Source: Neisseria yangbaofengii
GTDB taxonomy: Bacteria > Pseudomonadota > Gammaproteobacteria > Burkholderiales > Neisseriaceae
Length of the DNA stretch: 64,000 nt
Direction of reading: 5' to 3'
Assembly: GCF_014898075.1 (NCBI RefSeq)
Contig: NZ_CP062976.1
Location: forward strand, 62,001-126,000
The position numbers and the translations under genes are program-made. Below, piece by piece: positions 39,292-51,619 of the stretch (position 1 is its first letter; each line of letters starts with the position of its first letter). Under the pieces are notes generated by a model. The model saw nothing but the letters and a program-made list of their open reading frames with translations, made no database searches and was not told the DNA's origin.

Positions 39292-39825
39292 ATGTCAAAG
39301 CGTTGGTATGTTGTGCAGGCTTATTCCGGCTTTGAAAAAAATGTCCAAAAAACATTGAAAGAGCGTATTGTACGCGAAGGTATGGAAGAGTATTTCGGCC
39401 AAGTGTTGGTTCCGGTCGAAGAGGTGGTTGATATTAAAAATGGCCGCCGTACCATCAGCGAGCGTAAATTTTACCCTGGCTATGTTTTGGTTGAAATGGA
39501 AATGACCGATGAGTCATGGCATTTAGTAAAAAGCACTCCGCGTGTATCTGGTTTTATTGGCGGTACTGCTAACCGCCCATTACCTATTTCACAACGCGAA
39601 GCTGATGTAATTATGCAACAAGTTCGCAGCGGTGTTGAAAAACCAAAACCAAAAGTCGAATTTGAAGTAGGCCAAGCAGTTCGCGTCAATGCCGGTCCCT
39701 TTGCTGACTTCAATGGCGTGGTAGATGAAGTCAATTACGAGCGTAATAAGCTGCGTGTTTCTGTGCAGATTTTTGGTCGTGAAACGCCTGTTGAGTTGGA
39801 ATTTGGTCAGGTTGAAAAGATTTAA
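39292..39825 (+). CDS. nusG: Transcription termination/antitermination factor NusG
   Basis: 177 residues. The NGN domain ([42 protein letters not shown]) binds RNA polymerase. The C-terminal KOW domain ([20 protein letters not shown]) contacts Rho or ribosomal protein S10. It is encoded directly after secE and before the L11 operon, as in most bacteria. AGGGGATAAAA serves as its ribosome site. Confidence 0.97.
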   Translation: MSKRWYVVQAYSGFEKNVQKTLKERIVREGMEEYFGQVLVPVEEVVDIKNGRRTISERKFYPGYVLVEMEMTDESWHLVKSTPRVSGFIGGTANRPLPISQREADVIMQQVRSGVEKPKPKVEFEVGQAVRVNAGPFADFNGVVDEVNYERNKLRVSVQIFGRETPVELEFGQVEKI

Positions 39826-39930
39826 TTGAATTAATGTCTTGAATCAAAATACATTAAGTTTTATAATTGACAATTCGTTTTGGGAAGCGGAATGGTTCCG
39901 CGCTATACCCGTCTTTTAGGAGTCCCTTAA

Positions 39931-40362
39931 GTGGCAAAGAAAATTGTAGGCTACATTAAACTGCAAATTGGTGCAGGTAAAGCCAACCCATCTCCTCCAG
40001 TTGGTCCGGCATTGGGTCAGCGTGGTTTGAACATTATGGAATTCTGTAAGGCATTTAATGCCGCAACCCAAGGTATGGAACCTGGTTTGCCGATTCCTGT
40101 TGTGATTACTGCATTTGCAGACAAATCATTCACATTTGTGATGAAAACACCTCCAGCTTCTATATTGTTGAAAAAAGCTGCCGGTCTGCAAAAAGGTAGT
40201 GCCAATCCATTGACCAATAAAGTGGGTAAAGTGACCCGTGCTCAATTGGAAGAAATCGCTAAAACCAAAGAGCCTGATTTGACAGCTTCTGATTTGGATG
40301 CTGCGGTACGTACTATTGCTGGCTCAGCCCGTTCAATGGGCCTGGATGTGGAGGGTGTGTAA
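39931..40362 (+). CDS. rplK: 50S ribosomal protein L11
   Basis: 143 residues, starting at GTG (39931-39933) with TTAGGAG 8 bases upstream. It carries the thiostrepton-region binding protein signatures [20 protein letters not shown] and [13 protein letters not shown]11 supports factor binding at the GTPase centre and is needed for RelA signalling. The stop overlaps the rplA start (TAATG), so L11 and L1 are translationally coupled. The 105-base leader (39826-39930) is where L1 would act as repressor in the E. coli model. Confidence 0.96.
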   Translation: MAKKIVGYIKLQIGAGKANPSPPVGPALGQRGLNIMEFCKAFNAATQGMEPGLPIPVVITAFADKSFTFVMKTPPASILLKKAAGLQKGSANPLTNKVGKVTRAQLEEIAKTKEPDLTASDLDAAVRTIAGSARSMGLDVEGV

Positions 40363-41057
40363 TGGCTAAAGTTTCTAAACGCTTGAAAGCTTTGCGCTCT
40401 TCTGTTGAAGCGAACAAATTGTATGCGATCGATGAAGCGATTGCTTTGGTAAAAAATGCCGCAACTGCGAAATTTGATGAGTCAATTGACGTATCATTTA
40501 ATTTGGGCGTAGATCCTCGTAAATCTGACCAAGTGATTCGTGGTTCGGTAGTATTGCCTAAAGGTACCGGTAAAACCACTCGCGTGGCTGTATTTGCTCA
40601 AGGTGCCAATGCTGAAGCAGCTAAAGAAGCAGGTGCAGATGTTGTCGGTTTTGATGATTTGGCTGCTGAAATCAAAGGCGGTAACTTGAACTTTGATGTC
40701 GTGATTGCTTCTCCGGACGCAATGCGTATTGTGGGTCAGTTGGGTACCATCTTAGGTCCACGCGGTTTGATGCCTAACCCTAAAGTGGGTACTGTAACGC
40801 CAAACGTTGCCGAAGCAGTGAAAAATGCGAAAGCCGGTCAAGTACAATACCGTACGGATAAGGCAGGTATCGTGCATGCAACCATCGGTCGCGCTTCATT
40901 CGCTGAAGCTGATTTGAAAGAAAACTTTGACGCATTGTTGGATGCAGTCGTTAAAGCCAAACCAGCTGCTGCCAAAGGCCAATACTTGAAAAAAGTTGCG
41001 GTATCCAGCACTATGGGTTTGGGTGTGCGCGTAGATACTTCTAGCGTAAACAACTAA
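40362..41057 (+). CDS. rplA: 50S ribosomal protein L1
   Basis: 231 residues. It forms the L1 stalk near the E site and represses translation of its own operon in E. coli. Typical motifs are [59 protein letters not shown] and MPNPKVGTV. It overlaps rplK by one base. A half uptake-sequence hairpin lies just after the stop (from 41064). Confidence 0.97.
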   Translation: MAKVSKRLKALRSSVEANKLYAIDEAIALVKNAATAKFDESIDVSFNLGVDPRKSDQVIRGSVVLPKGTGKTTRVAVFAQGANAEAAKEAGADVVGFDDLAAEIKGGNLNFDVVIASPDAMRIVGQLGTILGPRGLMPNPKVGTVTPNVAEAVKNAKAGQVQYRTDKAGIVHATIGRASFAEADLKENFDALLDAVVKAKPAAAKGQYLKKVAVSSTMGLGVRVDTSSVNN

Positions 41058-41279
41058 GAATTTTCAGACGGCCTTTTTGAAGGTTGTCTGGATTTGGGCT
41101 ACTTAAAATATTAAGTAGATGTCCAAGACCGTAGGGATCGTAAGATTTAATCGTTATTGCCCTACGCAGACGGTAGTCCTGAAACAAATTGCAAGAAAGC
41201 TTGTAAGATGTCTTTTTAGGTTACCGAGCTGGTGGAATACTGAGAAAGTATTCTGTTGATAAACAGTGGGAGGTAGACC
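41058..41279 (+). ncRNA. L10 operon leader (putative L10/L12-binding mRNA region)
   Basis: A 222-base leader lies between rplA and rplJ. Its right part contains several pairable segments, such as GAATACTGAGAAAGTATTC (41235-41253) and TAGGGATCG / CGTTATTGCCCTA (41132-41163). In E. coli and many bacteria the L10-L12 complex binds such a leader and blocks rplJ translation. The position is right; the exact kink-turn was not modelled. Confidence 0.45.
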
Positions 41280-41780
41280 TTGAGTCTCAATATTGAAACC
41301 AAGAAAGTAGCCGTCGAAGAGATTAGCGCAGCGATTGCTAACGCTCAAACTCTGGTGGTTGCAGAATATCGCGGTATCAGTGTTGCCAGCATGACCGAGC
41401 TGCGTGCAAATGCGCGTAAAGAAGGCGTATATTTGCGCGTTCTGAAAAATACTTTGGCTCGTCGCGCAGTAGAAGGCACTTCATTTGCAGGTTTGGCAGA
41501 TCATATGGTGGGTCCGCTGGTTTACGCTGCTTCTGAAGATGCTGTAGCTGCTGCAAAAGTGCTGCATCAATTCGCGAAAAAAGATGACAAAATCATTGTT
41601 AAGGCTGGTTCTTATAATGGTGACGTACTGGATGCTGTTCAAGTAAGCGAGCTGGCTTCTATTCCTAGCCGTGAAGAATTGTTGTCTAAACTGTTGTACG
41701 TTATGCAAGCACCTGTTGCAGGTTTTGCACGTGGTTTGGCTGCATTGGCTGAGAAAAAGGCTGGCGAAGAAGCCGCTTAA
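41280..41780 (+). CDS. rplJ: 50S ribosomal protein L10
   Basis: 166 residues, starting at TTG (41280-41282), with GGGAGG 6 bases upstream. No ATG is available near that place, and the start residues [15 protein letters not shown] agree with Neisseria L10. L10 is the base of the L7/L12 stalk: the N-terminal domain ([20 protein letters not shown]) binds 23S rRNA and the C-terminal helix ([17 protein letters not shown]) holds the L12 dimers. A weak start codon fits translational autoregulation. Confidence 0.96.
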   Translation: MSLNIETKKVAVEEISAAIANAQTLVVAEYRGISVASMTELRANARKEGVYLRVLKNTLARRAVEGTSFAGLADHMVGPLVYAASEDAVAAAKVLHQFAKKDDKIIVKAGSYNGDVLDAVQVSELASIPSREELLSKLLYVMQAPVAGFARGLAALAEKKAGEEAA

Positions 41781-41837
41781 TCGATTTTGTTTCATTTGAA
41801 AATTAATTTTTAATACAATATTTGGAGTTTAAATAGC

Positions 41838-42209
41838 ATGGCTATTACTAAAGAAGACATTTTGGAAGCTGTTGGTTCTTTGACCGTTATGGAATTGAAC
41901 GACCTGGTTAAAGCTTTTGAAGAAAAATTCGGCGTTTCTGCTGCTGCCGTTGCCGTTGCCGGTCCTGCCGGTGCCGGTGCCGCTGCTGCTGAAGAAAAAA
42001 CTGAATTCGATGTAGTTTTGGCTTCCGCCGGTGATCAAAAAGTTGGCGTGATTAAAGTGGTTCGAGCCATCACTGGTTTGGGCTTAAAAGAAGCTAAAGA
42101 CATCGTTGACGGCGCGCCTAAAACACTGAAAGAAGGTGTTTCTAAAGCTGAAGCTGAAGACATCCAAAAACAACTGGAAGAAGCCGGCGCTAAAGTCGAA
42201 ATCAAATAA
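41838..42209 (+). CDS. rplL: 50S ribosomal protein L7/L12
   Basis: 123 residues. The N-terminal dimerisation domain ([20 protein letters not shown]), an Ala/Gly-rich hinge ([17 protein letters not shown]) and the C-terminal factor-binding domain (KIGVIKVVR-like [20 protein letters not shown]) are all present. It forms the multi-copy stalk that recruits EF-Tu and EF-G. TTTGGAG precedes the ATG. Confidence 0.97.
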   Translation: MAITKEDILEAVGSLTVMELNDLVKAFEEKFGVSAAAVAVAGPAGAGAAAAEEKTEFDVVLASAGDQKVGVIKVVRAITGLGLKEAKDIVDGAPKTLKEGVSKAEAEDIQKQLEEAGAKVEIK

Positions 42210-42231
42210 TCATCATTTGATACTTTCAGTA

Positions 42232-42264
42232 AAGGCTGGCAGATATCTGCCAGCCTTATTTTGC
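42232..42264 (+). terminator. Attenuator/partial terminator between rplL and rpoB
   Basis: AAGGCTGGCAG and CTGCCAGCCTT flank ATAT as a perfect hairpin followed by ATTTTG. In E. coli a partial terminator at this same place lowers rpoBC output relative to the ribosomal proteins; the same use is likely here. Confidence 0.75.
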
Positions 42265-42421
42265 GTTTTAATTATACAGAAAATAATTATTTACATTTAT
42301 TTGCATTTATATTCTGAAGTAAATATAAATAAATGTAAATAACATCACAAAATTGTCGTCTTCTCAATTCTTAAAGTGTTCAGACGGCATTTCTATTCAA
42401 AAGTCACCCTTCGGAGTGTAT

Positions 42422-45400
42422 ATGAACTATTCGTTTACCGAGAAAAAACGTATCCGTAAGAGTTTTGCCAAACGAGAGAACGTATTGGAAGTTCCCTTTT
42501 TGCTGGCAACTCAAATTGATTCTTATGCAAAATTTCTGCAATTAGAAAATGCTTTCGATCAGCGTACCGATGATGGTCTTCAAGCGGCATTCAATTCTAT
42601 TTTCCCAATCGTCAGCCATAATGGTTATGCACGTCTGGAATTTGTCCACTACACTTTGGGTGATCCGCTGTTTGATATTCCTGAATGTCAATTGCGCGGT
42701 ATTACTTACGCTGCGCCTTTACGTGCCCGCATCCGCTTGGTGATTTTGGATAAAGAAGCTTCTAAGCCGACAGTAAAAGAAGTGCGCGAAAACGAAGTGT
42801 ACATGGGTGAAATCCCATTGATGACACCGAGTGGTTCTTTTGTCATTAATGGTACCGAGCGCGTTATCGTTTCTCAGTTGCACCGTTCTCCAGGTGTATT
42901 CTTTGAACACGATCGCGGTAAAACCCATTCCTCTGGCAAATTATTGTTCTCTGCCCGCATTATTCCTTACCGTGGCTCATGGTTAGATTTTGAGTTTGAT
43001 CCGAAAGATCATCTATATTTCCGTATCGACCGCCGCCGCAAAATGCCGGTAACTATTTTGCTGAAAGCCTTGGGCTACAACAACGAACAGATTTTGGATA
43101 CCTTCTATGACAAAGAAATATTCTTTTTGTCAAAAGGCGGTGTGCAAACTGAATTGATTCCGGGCCGTCTGAAAGGCGAAACTGCTAAAACCGATATCGT
43201 TGATGCTGAAGGTAACGTTTTGGTGACCAAGGGCAAACGCATCACCGCTAAAAATATCCGCGATATTGCTAATGCCGGTTTGACCCGCTTGGACGTTGAT
43301 CCTGAAACTTTATTAGGCAAAGTCTTGGCTGCTGATTTGATCGTGCCGGATACGGGTGAAGTCTTGGCTGTGGCCAATGATGAAATCACCGAAGAATTGT
43401 TGGCGAAACTGGATATTCACGGTATTGAACAAGTCACTACTTTGTACATCAATGAATTGGATCAAGGCGGTTATATTTCCAGCACTTTGCGTACGGATGA
43501 AACTGCCGACCAACAAGCTGCTCGCGTGGCGATTTACCGCATGATGCGTCCGGGTGAACCGCCTACCGAAGAAGCGGTTGAAATGCTCTTCAACCGCTTG
43601 TTCTTCAGTGAAGACAGCTATGACTTGTCTCGTGTAGGCCGTATGAAATTTAATACCCGCACCTACGAGCAAAAATTGTCTGAAGCACAACGAGGCTCTT
43701 GGTATGGCCGTTTGTTGAACGAAACCTTTGCCGGTGCGGCTGAAAAAGGTGGCTATGTCCTGAGTATTGAAGACATTGTGGCTTCAATTGCAACATTGGT
43801 TGAGTTGCGTAACGGTCACGGCGAAGTGGACGATATCGACCACTTGGGCAACCGCCGTGTGCGTTCAGTGGGTGAATTGACCGAAAACCAATTCCGCAGC
43901 GGTCTGGCCCGTGTAGAGCGTGCCGTAAAAGAGCGTTTGAACCAAGCAGAATCTGAAAATCTGATGCCGCACGACTTGATTAACGCCAAACCGGTTTCTG
44001 CTGCGATTAAAGAATTTTTCGGCTCAAGCCAGTTGAGCCAGTTTATGGACCAAACCAACCCGCTGTCGGAAGTTACCCACAAACGCCGTGTTTCTGCCTT
44101 GGGTCCGGGCGGTCTGACCCGTGAACGTGCCGGCTTTGAAGTGCGCGACGTACACCCGACCCACTATGGCCGCGTGTGTCCGATTGAAACACCTGAAGGC
44201 CCGAACATCGGTTTGATTAACTCATTGTCGGTTTATGCCCGTACCAATGATTACGGCTTCTTGGAAACTCCATACCGCCGTGTAGTGGATGGCAAAGTAA
44301 CTGAAGAAATCGATTATCTGTCCGCCATCGAAGAAGGTCGCTATGTGATTGCGCAGGCTAATGCCGATTTGGATGAAAACGGCAACCTTACCGGCGATTT
44401 GGTAACCTGTCGTGAAAAAGGCGAAACCATTATGGCCACGCCGGATCGTGTCCAATATATGGACGTGGCAACCGGTCAAGTGGTTTCCGTGGCTGCTTCG
44501 CTGATTCCGTTCTTGGAGCATGACGATGCGAACCGTGCATTGATGGGTGCCAACATGCAACGTCAGGCCGTACCGTGTCTGCGTCCGGAAAAACCGATGG
44601 TCGGCACCGGTATTGAGCGCTCGGTGGCCGTGGATTCGGCAACCGCTATTGTTGCCCGTCGTGGCGGTGTAGTGGAATATGTTGATGCCAACCGTGTGGT
44701 CATCCGTGTACACGACGATGAAGCGACTGCCGGTGAAGTGGGTGTCGATATTTACAACTTAGTCAAATTCACCCGTTCCAACCAATCGACCAACATCAAC
44801 CAACGTCCGGCTGTGAAGGCAGGCGATGTGTTGCAACGTGGCGATTTGGTAGCCGATGGTGCTTCGACCGATTTGGGCGAACTGGCATTGGGTCAAAACA
44901 TGACCATCGCCTTTATGCCGTGGAACGGTTACAACTACGAAGACTCGATTTTGATTTCCGAAAAAGTGGCTGCCGACGACCGCTATACTTCGATTCATAT
45001 TGAAGAATTGAACGTTGTGGCGCGTGACACCAAATTGGGTGCCGAAGACATTACCCGCGATATTCCGAACCTGTCCGAGCGTATGCAAAACCGTCTGGAT
45101 GAATCCGGTATCGTGTATATCGGTGCCGAAGTGGAGGCCGGTGATGTGTTGGTAGGCAAAGTAACGCCTAAAGGCGAAACCCAGCTGACCCCTGAAGAAA
45201 AACTGCTGCGTGCGATTTTCGGTGAAAAAGCGTCTGATGTGAAAGATACTTCGCTGCGTATGCCGACCGGCATGAGCGGTACCGTGATTGACGTGCAGGT
45301 CTTCACCCGTGAAGGCATCCAGCGTGATAAACGTGCCCAATCGATTATTGATTCCGAGCTGAAACGTTACCGTCAAGACTTGAGCGACCAACTGCGTATT

Positions 45401-46600
45401 TTCGACAACGATGCATTTGACCGTATCGAACGCATGATTGTCGGTCAAAAAGCCAACGGCGGTCCGATAAAATTGGCCAAAGGCAGCGAAATTACGGCCG
45501 AATACTTGGCTTCTGCCGCCAGCAAACACGATTGGTTCGACATCCGCTTGGCTGATGAAGATTTGGCGAAACAACTGGAACTGATTAAAGCCAGCCTGCA
45601 GCAAAAACGTGAAGAAGCCGACGAACTGTATGAAATCAAGAAGAAAAAACTGACCCAAGGCGACGAATTACAGCCGGGCGTACAAAAAATGGTGAAAGTA
45701 TTTATCGCCATCAAACGCCGCCTGCAAGCCGGTGACAAAATGGCGGGCCGCCACGGTAACAAAGGTGTGGTATCGCGCATTTTGCCGGTGGAAGACATGC
45801 CGTATATGGCAGACGGCCGTCCGGTGGACATCGTGCTGAACCCGTTGGGCGTACCGTCGCGTATGAACATCGGTCAGATTTTGGAAGTGCATTTGGGCTG
45901 GGCCGCCAAAGGTATCGGCGAGCGTATCGACCGCATGCTCAAAGAGCAGCGCAAAGCCAGCGAATTGCGTGAATTCTTGAATAAGCTGTACAACAACAGC
46001 GGTAAACAAGAAGATCTCGACAGCTTGAGCGATGATGAAATCATTGAATTAGCTTCTAACCTGCGTAAAGGTGCATCTTTCGCTTCTCCGGTATTCGACG
46101 GCGCGAAAGAATCTGAAATCCGCGATATGTTGAACTTAGCTTATCCAAGTGATGATCCTGAAGTGGAAAAATTGGGCTTTAACGATACCAAAACCCAAAT
46201 TACCCTTTACGACGGCCGTTCAGGCGAAGCCTTCGACCGCCGCGTAACCGTAGGCGTGATGCACTATTTGAAACTACATCACTTGGTGGATGAGAAAATG
46301 CACGCCCGTTCGACCGGCCCTTACAGCTTGGTAACCCAACAACCTTTGGGCGGTAAAGCGCAGTTCGGCGGCCAACGTTTCGGTGAGATGGAGGTTTGGG
46401 CACTGGAAGCTTACGGTGCCGCTTATACCCTCCAAGAAATGTTAACCGTGAAGTCTGATGACGTGACAGGCCGTACTAAAATGTATGAAAACATCGTCAA
46501 AGGCGAACATAAAATTGACGCCGGTATGCCTGAATCCTTCAACGTATTGGTTAAAGAGATTCGCTCATTGGGCTTGGATATCGATTTGGAACGGTACTAA
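42422..46600 (+). CDS. rpoB: RNA polymerase beta subunit
   Basis: 1392 residues from the ATG at 42422 ([20 protein letters not shown]), with GGAG 5 bases upstream. The frame is open further upstream but without a better start. The rifampicin pocket reads [20 protein letters not shown] and [11 protein letters not shown], with wild-type residues. The catalytic-region GVEMVM-type and [11 protein letters not shown]-type motifs are present ([20 protein letters not shown]), as is [21 protein letters not shown] lone AT-form uptake sequence lies in the leader (42379-42390). rpoC follows after 162 bases. Confidence 0.97.
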   Translation: MNYSFTEKKRIRKSFAKRENVLEVPFLLATQIDSYAKFLQLENAFDQRTDDGLQAAFNSIFPIVSHNGYARLEFVHYTLGDPLFDIPECQLRGITYAAPLRARIRLVILDKEASKPTVKEVRENEVYMGEIPLMTPSGSFVINGTERVIVSQLHRSPGVFFEHDRGKTHSSGKLLFSARIIPYRGSWLDFEFDPKDHLYFRIDRRRKMPVTILLKALGYNNEQILDTFYDKEIFFLSKGGVQTELIPGRLKGETAKTDIVDAEGNVLVTKGKRITAKNIRDIANAGLTRLDVDPETLLGKVLAADLIVPDTGEVLAVANDEITEELLAKLDIHGIEQVTTLYINELDQGGYISSTLRTDETADQQAARVAIYRMMRPGEPPTEEAVEMLFNRLFFSEDSYDLSRVGRMKFNTRTYEQKLSEAQRGSWYGRLLNETFAGAAEKGGYVLSIEDIVASIATLVELRNGHGEVDDIDHLGNRRVRSVGELTENQFRSGLARVERAVKERLNQAESENLMPHDLINAKPVSAAIKEFFGSSQLSQFMDQTNPLSEVTHKRRVSALGPGGLTRERAGFEVRDVHPTHYGRVCPIETPEGPNIGLINSLSVYARTNDYGFLETPYRRVVDGKVTEEIDYLSAIEEGRYVIAQANADLDENGNLTGDLVTCREKGETIMATPDRVQYMDVATGQVVSVAASLIPFLEHDDANRALMGANMQRQAVPCLRPEKPMVGTGIERSVAVDSATAIVARRGGVVEYVDANRVVIRVHDDEATAGEVGVDIYNLVKFTRSNQSTNINQRPAVKAGDVLQRGDLVADGASTDLGELALGQNMTIAFMPWNGYNYEDSILISEKVAADDRYTSIHIEELNVVARDTKLGAEDITRDIPNLSERMQNRLDESGIVYIGAEVEAGDVLVGKVTPKGETQLTPEEKLLRAIFGEKASDVKDTSLRMPTGMSGTVIDVQVFTREGIQRDKRAQSIIDSELKRYRQDLSDQLRIFDNDAFDRIERMIVGQKANGGPIKLAKGSEITAEYLASAASKHDWFDIRLADEDLAKQLELIKASLQQKREEADELYEIKKKKLTQGDELQPGVQKMVKVFIAIKRRLQAGDKMAGRHGNKGVVSRILPVEDMPYMADGRPVDIVLNPLGVPSRMNIGQILEVHLGWAAKGIGERIDRMLKEQRKASELREFLNKLYNNSGKQEDLDSLSDDEIIELASNLRKGASFASPVFDGAKESEIRDMLNLAYPSDDPEVEKLGFNDTKTQITLYDGRSGEAFDRRVTVGVMHYLKLHHLVDEKMHARSTGPYSLVTQQPLGGKAQFGGQRFGEMEVWALEAYGAAYTLQEMLTVKSDDVTGRTKMYENIVKGEHKIDAGMPESFNVLVKEIRSLGLDIDLERY

Positions 46601-46608
46601 ACAACGCT

Positions 46609-46643
46609 TTCAGACGGCCTCTGATGTCAATAGGCCGTCTGAA
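46609..46643. repeat. Paired uptake sequences between rpoB and rpoC
   Basis: TTCAGACGGCCT (46609-46620) and AGGCCGTCTGAA (46632-46643) could form a 12-bp stem with an 11-base loop right after the rpoB stop. No T run follows, so full termination is unlikely. rpoB and rpoC are normally cotranscribed. Confidence 0.8.
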
Positions 46644-46762
46644 GGAACACCGAGCTTTAAACGGGCATCACGAAAATGTTTAAAGGTTGTCTGAAAAGCT
46701 GTGTCATTCCATCCGAATCCTGATCCGCCAAGCGGTAAAAATACTTCCTTCAAGGAGCAAAA

Positions 46763-49700
46763 ATGAATTTGTTGAACTTATTTAATCCGTTACAAACAGC
46801 GGGTATGGAAGAAGAGTTTGATGCCATCAAAATTGGCATCGCTTCTCCGGATACCATCCGTTCTTGGTCTTACGGTGAAGTGAAAAAGCCGGAAACCATC
46901 AACTACCGTACGTTCAAACCGGAACGCGACGGTTTGTTCTGCGCTAAAATTTTCGGTCCGGTGAAAGACTACGAATGTTTGTGCGGTAAATACAAACGCT
47001 TGAAATTTAAAGGCGTAACCTGTGAAAAATGTGGCGTGGAGGTGACTTTGTCTAAAGTGCGCCGCGAACGCATGGGTCACATCGAATTGGCCGCCCCGGT
47101 TGCCCACATCTGGTTTTTGAAATCGTTGCCGTCACGCTTGGGTATGGTATTGGACATGACCCTGCGCGATATCGAACGCGTATTGTACTTTGAAGCATTT
47201 GTGGTGACCGAACCGGGCATGACTCCGCTGCAACGCCGTCAATTGCTGACCGAAGACGATTACTACAACAAATTGGACGAATACGGCGATGATTTCGATG
47301 CCAAGATGGGTGCCGAAGGCATCCGCGAATTGTTGCGTTCATTGGACGTAGCAGGCGAAATCGAAGTATTGCGTCAAGAATTGGAATCAACCGGTTCCGA
47401 CACCAAAATCAAAAAAATCGCCAAACGTTTGAAAGTATTGGAAGCTTTCCACCGATCAGGTATGAAACTTGAGTGGATGATTATGGACGTATTGCCGGTA
47501 TTGCCGCCGGATTTGCGCCCGCTCGTTCCGCTGGACGGCGGCCGCTTCGCCACTTCCGATTTGAACGATCTGTACCGTCGTGTCATCAACCGTAACAACC
47601 GTCTGAAACGCCTGTTGGAACTGAATGCGCCCGACATCATCGTGCGCAACGAAAAACGTATGTTGCAGGAAGCGGTTGATTCGCTGCTGGACAACGGCCG
47701 CCGCGGCAAAGCCATGACCGGTGCCAACAAACGTCCGCTGAAATCGCTGGCCGACATGATTAAAGGCAAAGGCGGCCGTTTCCGTCAAAACCTGCTGGGT
47801 AAACGTGTGGACTATTCAGGCCGTTCGGTGATTACCGTTGGTCCTTACCTGCGTCTGCACCAATGCGGTCTGCCGAAAAAAATGGCGTTGGAACTGTTTA
47901 AACCGTTTATTTTCCACAAACTGGAAAAACAAGGCTTGGCAACCACCGTTAAAGCAGCTAAAAAATTGGTTGAGCAAGAAGTACCGGAAGTATGGGACAT
48001 CTTGGAAGAAGTCATCCGCGAACACCCGATTATGCTGAACCGTGCGCCGACGCTGCACCGTTTGGGTATTCAAGCGTTTGAACCGATTCTGATTGAAGGT
48101 AAAGCCATTCAGTTGCATCCATTGGTGTGTGCCGCGTTTAATGCCGACTTTGACGGTGACCAAATGGCGGTTCACGTTCCACTAAGCCTGGAAGCACAAA
48201 TGGAAGCCCGTACGCTGATGTTGGCATCCAACAACGTATTGTCTCCGGCCAACGGCGAACCGATTATCGTGCCGTCCCAAGATATCGTATTGGGTCTGTA
48301 CTATATGACCCGCGACCGTATTAATGCCAAAGGCGAAGGCAGCCTGTTTGCCGACGTGAAAGAAGTACACCGCGCTTACCACACCAAACAAGTGGAACTG
48401 GGTACCAAAATTACCGTGCGCCTGCGTGAATGGGTGAAAAATGAAAATGGTGAATTGGAGCCGGTAGTCAACCGTTATGAAACCACCGTAGGCCGTGCTT
48501 TGTTGAGCGAAATTCTGCCTAAAGGCCTGCCGTTTGAATATATCAACAAGGCGTTGAAGAAAAAAGAAATTTCCAAGTTGATTAACGCATCGTTCCGCTT
48601 GTGCGGCCTGCGCGATACCGTCATTTTCGCTGACCATTTGATGTATACCGGCTTTGCTTATGCAGCCAAAGGCGGTATCTCGATTGCGGTTGACGATATG
48701 GAAATTCCGAAAGAAAAAGCCGTATTGTTGGCCGAAGCGCAAGCCGAAGTGAAAGAAATCGAAGACCAATACCGCCAAGGTTTGGTGACCAACGGTGAAC
48801 GCTACAACAAAGTTGTGGATATTTGGGGCCGTGCCGGCGATAAAATCGCCAAAGCGATGATGGATAACCTGTCTACCCAAAAAGTAATTGACCGCGAAGG
48901 TAATGAAGTGGATCAAGAGTCGTTCAACTCCATCTACATGATGGCTGACTCCGGTGCCCGTGGTTCGGCGGCACAAATTAAACAGCTTTCCGGTATGCGT
49001 GGTCTGATGGCGAAGCCGGACGGTTCGATTATCGAAACACCGATTACGTCTAACTTCCGCGAAGGTCTGACCGTATTGCAATACTTTATTGCGACTCACG
49101 GTGCGCGTAAAGGTTTGGCCGATACCGCTTTGAAAACCGCAAACTCCGGTTACCTGACCCGCCGTTTGGTAGACGTGACCCAAGACTTGGTAGTGGTGGA
49201 AGACGATTGTGGCACAACTGACGGCTTTGTGATGAAAGCTGTGGTACAAGGCGGTGACGTGATTGAAGCCTTGCGCGACCGTATTTTGGGTCGTGTTACT
49301 GCTTCCGATGTAGTTGACCCGTCGACAGGTGAAACCTTGGTAGAAGCCGGTACCCTGCTGAACGAAAAATTGGTCGACATGATTGACCAATCCGGTGTCG
49401 ATGAAGTGAAAGTGCGCACCCCGATTACCTGTAAAACCCGCCACGGTTTGTGTGCCCAATGTTATGGTCGTGACTTGGCGCGCGGTAAGCTGGTAAATGC
49501 CGGTGAAGCTGTCGGCGTGATTGCTGCCCAATCGATTGGTGAACCGGGTACCCAGCTGACCATGCGTACCTTCCACATCGGTGGCGCCGCTTCCCGAGCA
49601 GCCGCTGCCAGCCAAGTGGAAGCCAAATCCAACGGTACGGCACGCTTCAGCAGCCAAATGCGTTATGTTGCCAATAACAAAGGCGAATTGGTTGTCATCG

Positions 49701-50938
49701 GTCGCTCTTGCGAAGTGGTGATTCACGATGATATCGGCCGTGAGCGCGAACGTCATAAAGTACCTTACGGTGCCATTTTGCTGGTACAAGACGGTGAAGC
49801 CATTAAAGCCGGCCAAACCTTAGCAACATGGGATCCGCATACCCGTCCGATGATTACCGAACACGCCGGCTTGGTGAAATTCGAAAACGTGGAAGAAGGC
49901 GTGACCGTTGCCAAACAAACCGACGATGTAACGGGTTTGTCTACCTTGGTGGTTATTGACGGCAAACGCCGCTCTGCCGGTACATCTAAATTGTTGCGCC
50001 CAACCGTGAAGCTGTTGGACGAAAACGGTTTGGAAATCTGCATTCCGGGTACGTCAACACCGGTATCGATGGCCTTCCCTGTTGGTGCGGTGATTACCGT
50101 GCGTGAAGGTCAGGAAATCGGTAAAGGTGATGTGTTGGCGCGTATTCCTCAAGCCTCGTCTAAAACCCGAGACATTACCGGTGGTCTGCCGCGTGTGGCC
50201 GAATTGTTTGAAGCGCGTATCCCGAAAGATGCCGGTATGCTGGCTGAAATCACCGGTACCGTTTCCTTCGGCAAAGAAACCAAAGGCAAACAGCGCCTCA
50301 TCATTACCGATGTGGACGGCGTGGCCTACGAAACTCTGATTTCCAAAGAGAAACAGATTCTGGTACACGACGGCCAAGTCGTAAACCGTGGAGAAACCAT
50401 TGTTGACGGTGCAGTCGATCCACACGATATTCTGCGTCTGCAAGGCATCGAAGCATTGGCACGCTATATCGTTCAAGAGGTACAGGAAGTTTACCGCCTG
50501 CAAGGCGTGAAGATTTCCGATAAGCACATTGAAGTCATCATCCGCCAAATGCTGCGTCGCGTGAATATTGCCGACTCAGGCGAAACCGGCTTCATTACCG
50601 GTGAGCAAGTTGAGCGTGGCGATGTGATGCTGGAAAACGAGAAAATGATTGCCGAAGGTAAAGAACCTGCGCGTTACGAAAACGTGTTGCTGGGTATTAC
50701 CAAAGCATCGTTGTCGACCGACAGCTTCATCTCAGCGGCTTCCTTCCAGGAGACCACCCGTGTCTTGACCGAAGCGGCGATTATGGGCAAACAAGACGAT
50801 CTGCGCGGCTTGAAAGAAAACGTCATCGTAGGCCGTCTGATTCCTGCCGGTACCGGTCTGACCTACCACCGCAACCGCCATCGTCAGAATCACAGCGAAG
50901 AAGCCGGATCGTTGCAAACTGAAGGCTCGACAGAGTAA
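46763..50938 (+). CDS. rpoC: RNA polymerase beta' subunit
   Basis: 1391 residues. The N-terminal zinc finger ([20 protein letters not shown]) and the clamp are followed by [18 protein letters not shown]. The active-site Mg2+ loop is [16 protein letters not shown], and the bridge-helix/trigger-loop region has [19 protein letters not shown] and [16 protein letters not shown]. The second zinc site is [16 protein letters not shown]. The C-terminus ends QTEGSTE. AAGGAGC precedes the ATG. It closes the rplKAJL-rpoBC cluster and is followed by a long-loop uptake-sequence terminator. Confidence 0.97.
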   Translation: MNLLNLFNPLQTAGMEEEFDAIKIGIASPDTIRSWSYGEVKKPETINYRTFKPERDGLFCAKIFGPVKDYECLCGKYKRLKFKGVTCEKCGVEVTLSKVRRERMGHIELAAPVAHIWFLKSLPSRLGMVLDMTLRDIERVLYFEAFVVTEPGMTPLQRRQLLTEDDYYNKLDEYGDDFDAKMGAEGIRELLRSLDVAGEIEVLRQELESTGSDTKIKKIAKRLKVLEAFHRSGMKLEWMIMDVLPVLPPDLRPLVPLDGGRFATSDLNDLYRRVINRNNRLKRLLELNAPDIIVRNEKRMLQEAVDSLLDNGRRGKAMTGANKRPLKSLADMIKGKGGRFRQNLLGKRVDYSGRSVITVGPYLRLHQCGLPKKMALELFKPFIFHKLEKQGLATTVKAAKKLVEQEVPEVWDILEEVIREHPIMLNRAPTLHRLGIQAFEPILIEGKAIQLHPLVCAAFNADFDGDQMAVHVPLSLEAQMEARTLMLASNNVLSPANGEPIIVPSQDIVLGLYYMTRDRINAKGEGSLFADVKEVHRAYHTKQVELGTKITVRLREWVKNENGELEPVVNRYETTVGRALLSEILPKGLPFEYINKALKKKEISKLINASFRLCGLRDTVIFADHLMYTGFAYAAKGGISIAVDDMEIPKEKAVLLAEAQAEVKEIEDQYRQGLVTNGERYNKVVDIWGRAGDKIAKAMMDNLSTQKVIDREGNEVDQESFNSIYMMADSGARGSAAQIKQLSGMRGLMAKPDGSIIETPITSNFREGLTVLQYFIATHGARKGLADTALKTANSGYLTRRLVDVTQDLVVVEDDCGTTDGFVMKAVVQGGDVIEALRDRILGRVTASDVVDPSTGETLVEAGTLLNEKLVDMIDQSGVDEVKVRTPITCKTRHGLCAQCYGRDLARGKLVNAGEAVGVIAAQSIGEPGTQLTMRTFHIGGAASRAAAASQVEAKSNGTARFSSQMRYVANNKGELVVIGRSCEVVIHDDIGRERERHKVPYGAILLVQDGEAIKAGQTLATWDPHTRPMITEHAGLVKFENVEEGVTVAKQTDDVTGLSTLVVIDGKRRSAGTSKLLRPTVKLLDENGLEICIPGTSTPVSMAFPVGAVITVREGQEIGKGDVLARIPQASSKTRDITGGLPRVAELFEARIPKDAGMLAEITGTVSFGKETKGKQRLIITDVDGVAYETLISKEKQILVHDGQVVNRGETIVDGAVDPHDILRLQGIEALARYIVQEVQEVYRLQGVKISDKHIEVIIRQMLRRVNIADSGETGFITGEQVERGDVMLENEKMIAEGKEPARYENVLLGITKASLSTDSFISAASFQETTRVLTEAAIMGKQDDLRGLKENVIVGRLIPAGTGLTYHRNRHRQNHSEEAGSLQTEGSTE

Positions 50939-50965
50939 GCCGCTTTAAATCATTAATCAGACAGC

Positions 50966-51033
50966 AGGTCGTCTGAAAATAACAATCCGTTAGACATATT
51001 GTTTAAGGAGCGTTGTTTTCAGACGGCCTTTTT
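50966..51033 (+). terminator. rpoC terminator with mixed uptake-sequence forms
   Basis: AGGTCGTCTGAA (50966-50977) and TTCAGACGGCCT (51019-51030) pair with one G-T and with AAAATAACA / TGTTTT extension, and a T run follows. The left arm uses the AGGTCGTCTGAA form and the right arm the AG form. Confidence 0.65.
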
Positions 51034-51187
51034 GCATTTTTGCCACACACAAAAAACCTTAAACAACGAAACCGTAATCTACGCCCTGCACGGCATGAAA
51101 ATCCGTTTATGTTACAAGGTGTTTCAAATCATCATGGGTCGAGACTCCACCTACACCCTGTCTGCTTTTTCAAGTGAATTTACTATA
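51034..51187. other. Intergenic sequence between the rpoC terminator and the IS630 copy
   Basis: A short open stretch (around 51072-51180) could encode NETVIYALHGMKIRLCYKVF and onward, without a ribosome site or recognisable family. It may be a gene remnant cut by the IS, but nothing can be claimed. Confidence 0.3.
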
Positions 51188-51225
51188 TATAGTCAATCCC
51201 CCAAATATAAATTACAATCTCCCCC

Positions 51226-51534
51226 ATGACCTATTCAACAGACTTCCGCCAACTCGCCTTAGCCAAACTCGCCCAAGGCCTCTCCATCCGTCAAGTAGCC
51301 AAAGAGCTCGGCATCGGCAGCGATACCGTGTTCAAATGGAAAAAGAATCCCATTCCCAAAGGCTATCCCAAAGACAGAAAACCCCTCAAAATTACCAAAG
51401 AAGCACTGCTTAGAGACGTCGAACAATACCCCGATGCCTATTGCTACGAACGGGCACAACGGCTCAACTGTTCGACCAACGGCATCCACCGGGCATTGAA
51501 AAGATACGGAATCAGCCGAAAAAAAGACCAATAA
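51226..51534 (+). CDS. IS630-family transposase, N-terminal part (orfA), copy 1
   Basis: 102 residues forming the DNA-binding helix-turn-helix half: DFRQLALAKLAQGLSIRQVA and KELGIGSDTVFKWKKNP, then a second helix-turn-helix-like region with CSTNGIHRALKRYG. The frame ends QISRKKDQ-type (GISRKKDQ) directly after the A7 run at about 51519-51525. A shift of one base there (skipping or losing one A) joins it to the DDE half, giving a 273-residue transposase. Differs from copy 2 at two residues (PIPKG here, PTPKG there; IHRAL here, IHQAL there). Confidence 0.88.
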   Translation: MTYSTDFRQLALAKLAQGLSIRQVAKELGIGSDTVFKWKKNPIPKGYPKDRKPLKITKEALLRDVEQYPDAYCYERAQRLNCSTNGIHRALKRYGISRKKDQ

Positions 51535-51619
51535 ACACCCCAAAGCAGATGTTCGGCTCAGAAAACGCTTTATCAGACTCAGACACCGTTTCCAACTGAA
51601 AGAACGTCCGATTGTTTGG

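Noticed and set aside
44000-44200. Possible rifampicin-resistance change in rpoB
   Set aside because: The [20 protein letters not shown] region carries the expected wild-type residues.
48182-49816. 544-codon open frame antisense to rpoC
   Set aside because: It mirrors the codon structure of rpoC, has no ribosome site and no recognisable domain. Similar long antisense frames occur opposite topA (32873-34216), rpoB (44759-45658) and hsdR (61012-61941) and are rejected for the same reason.
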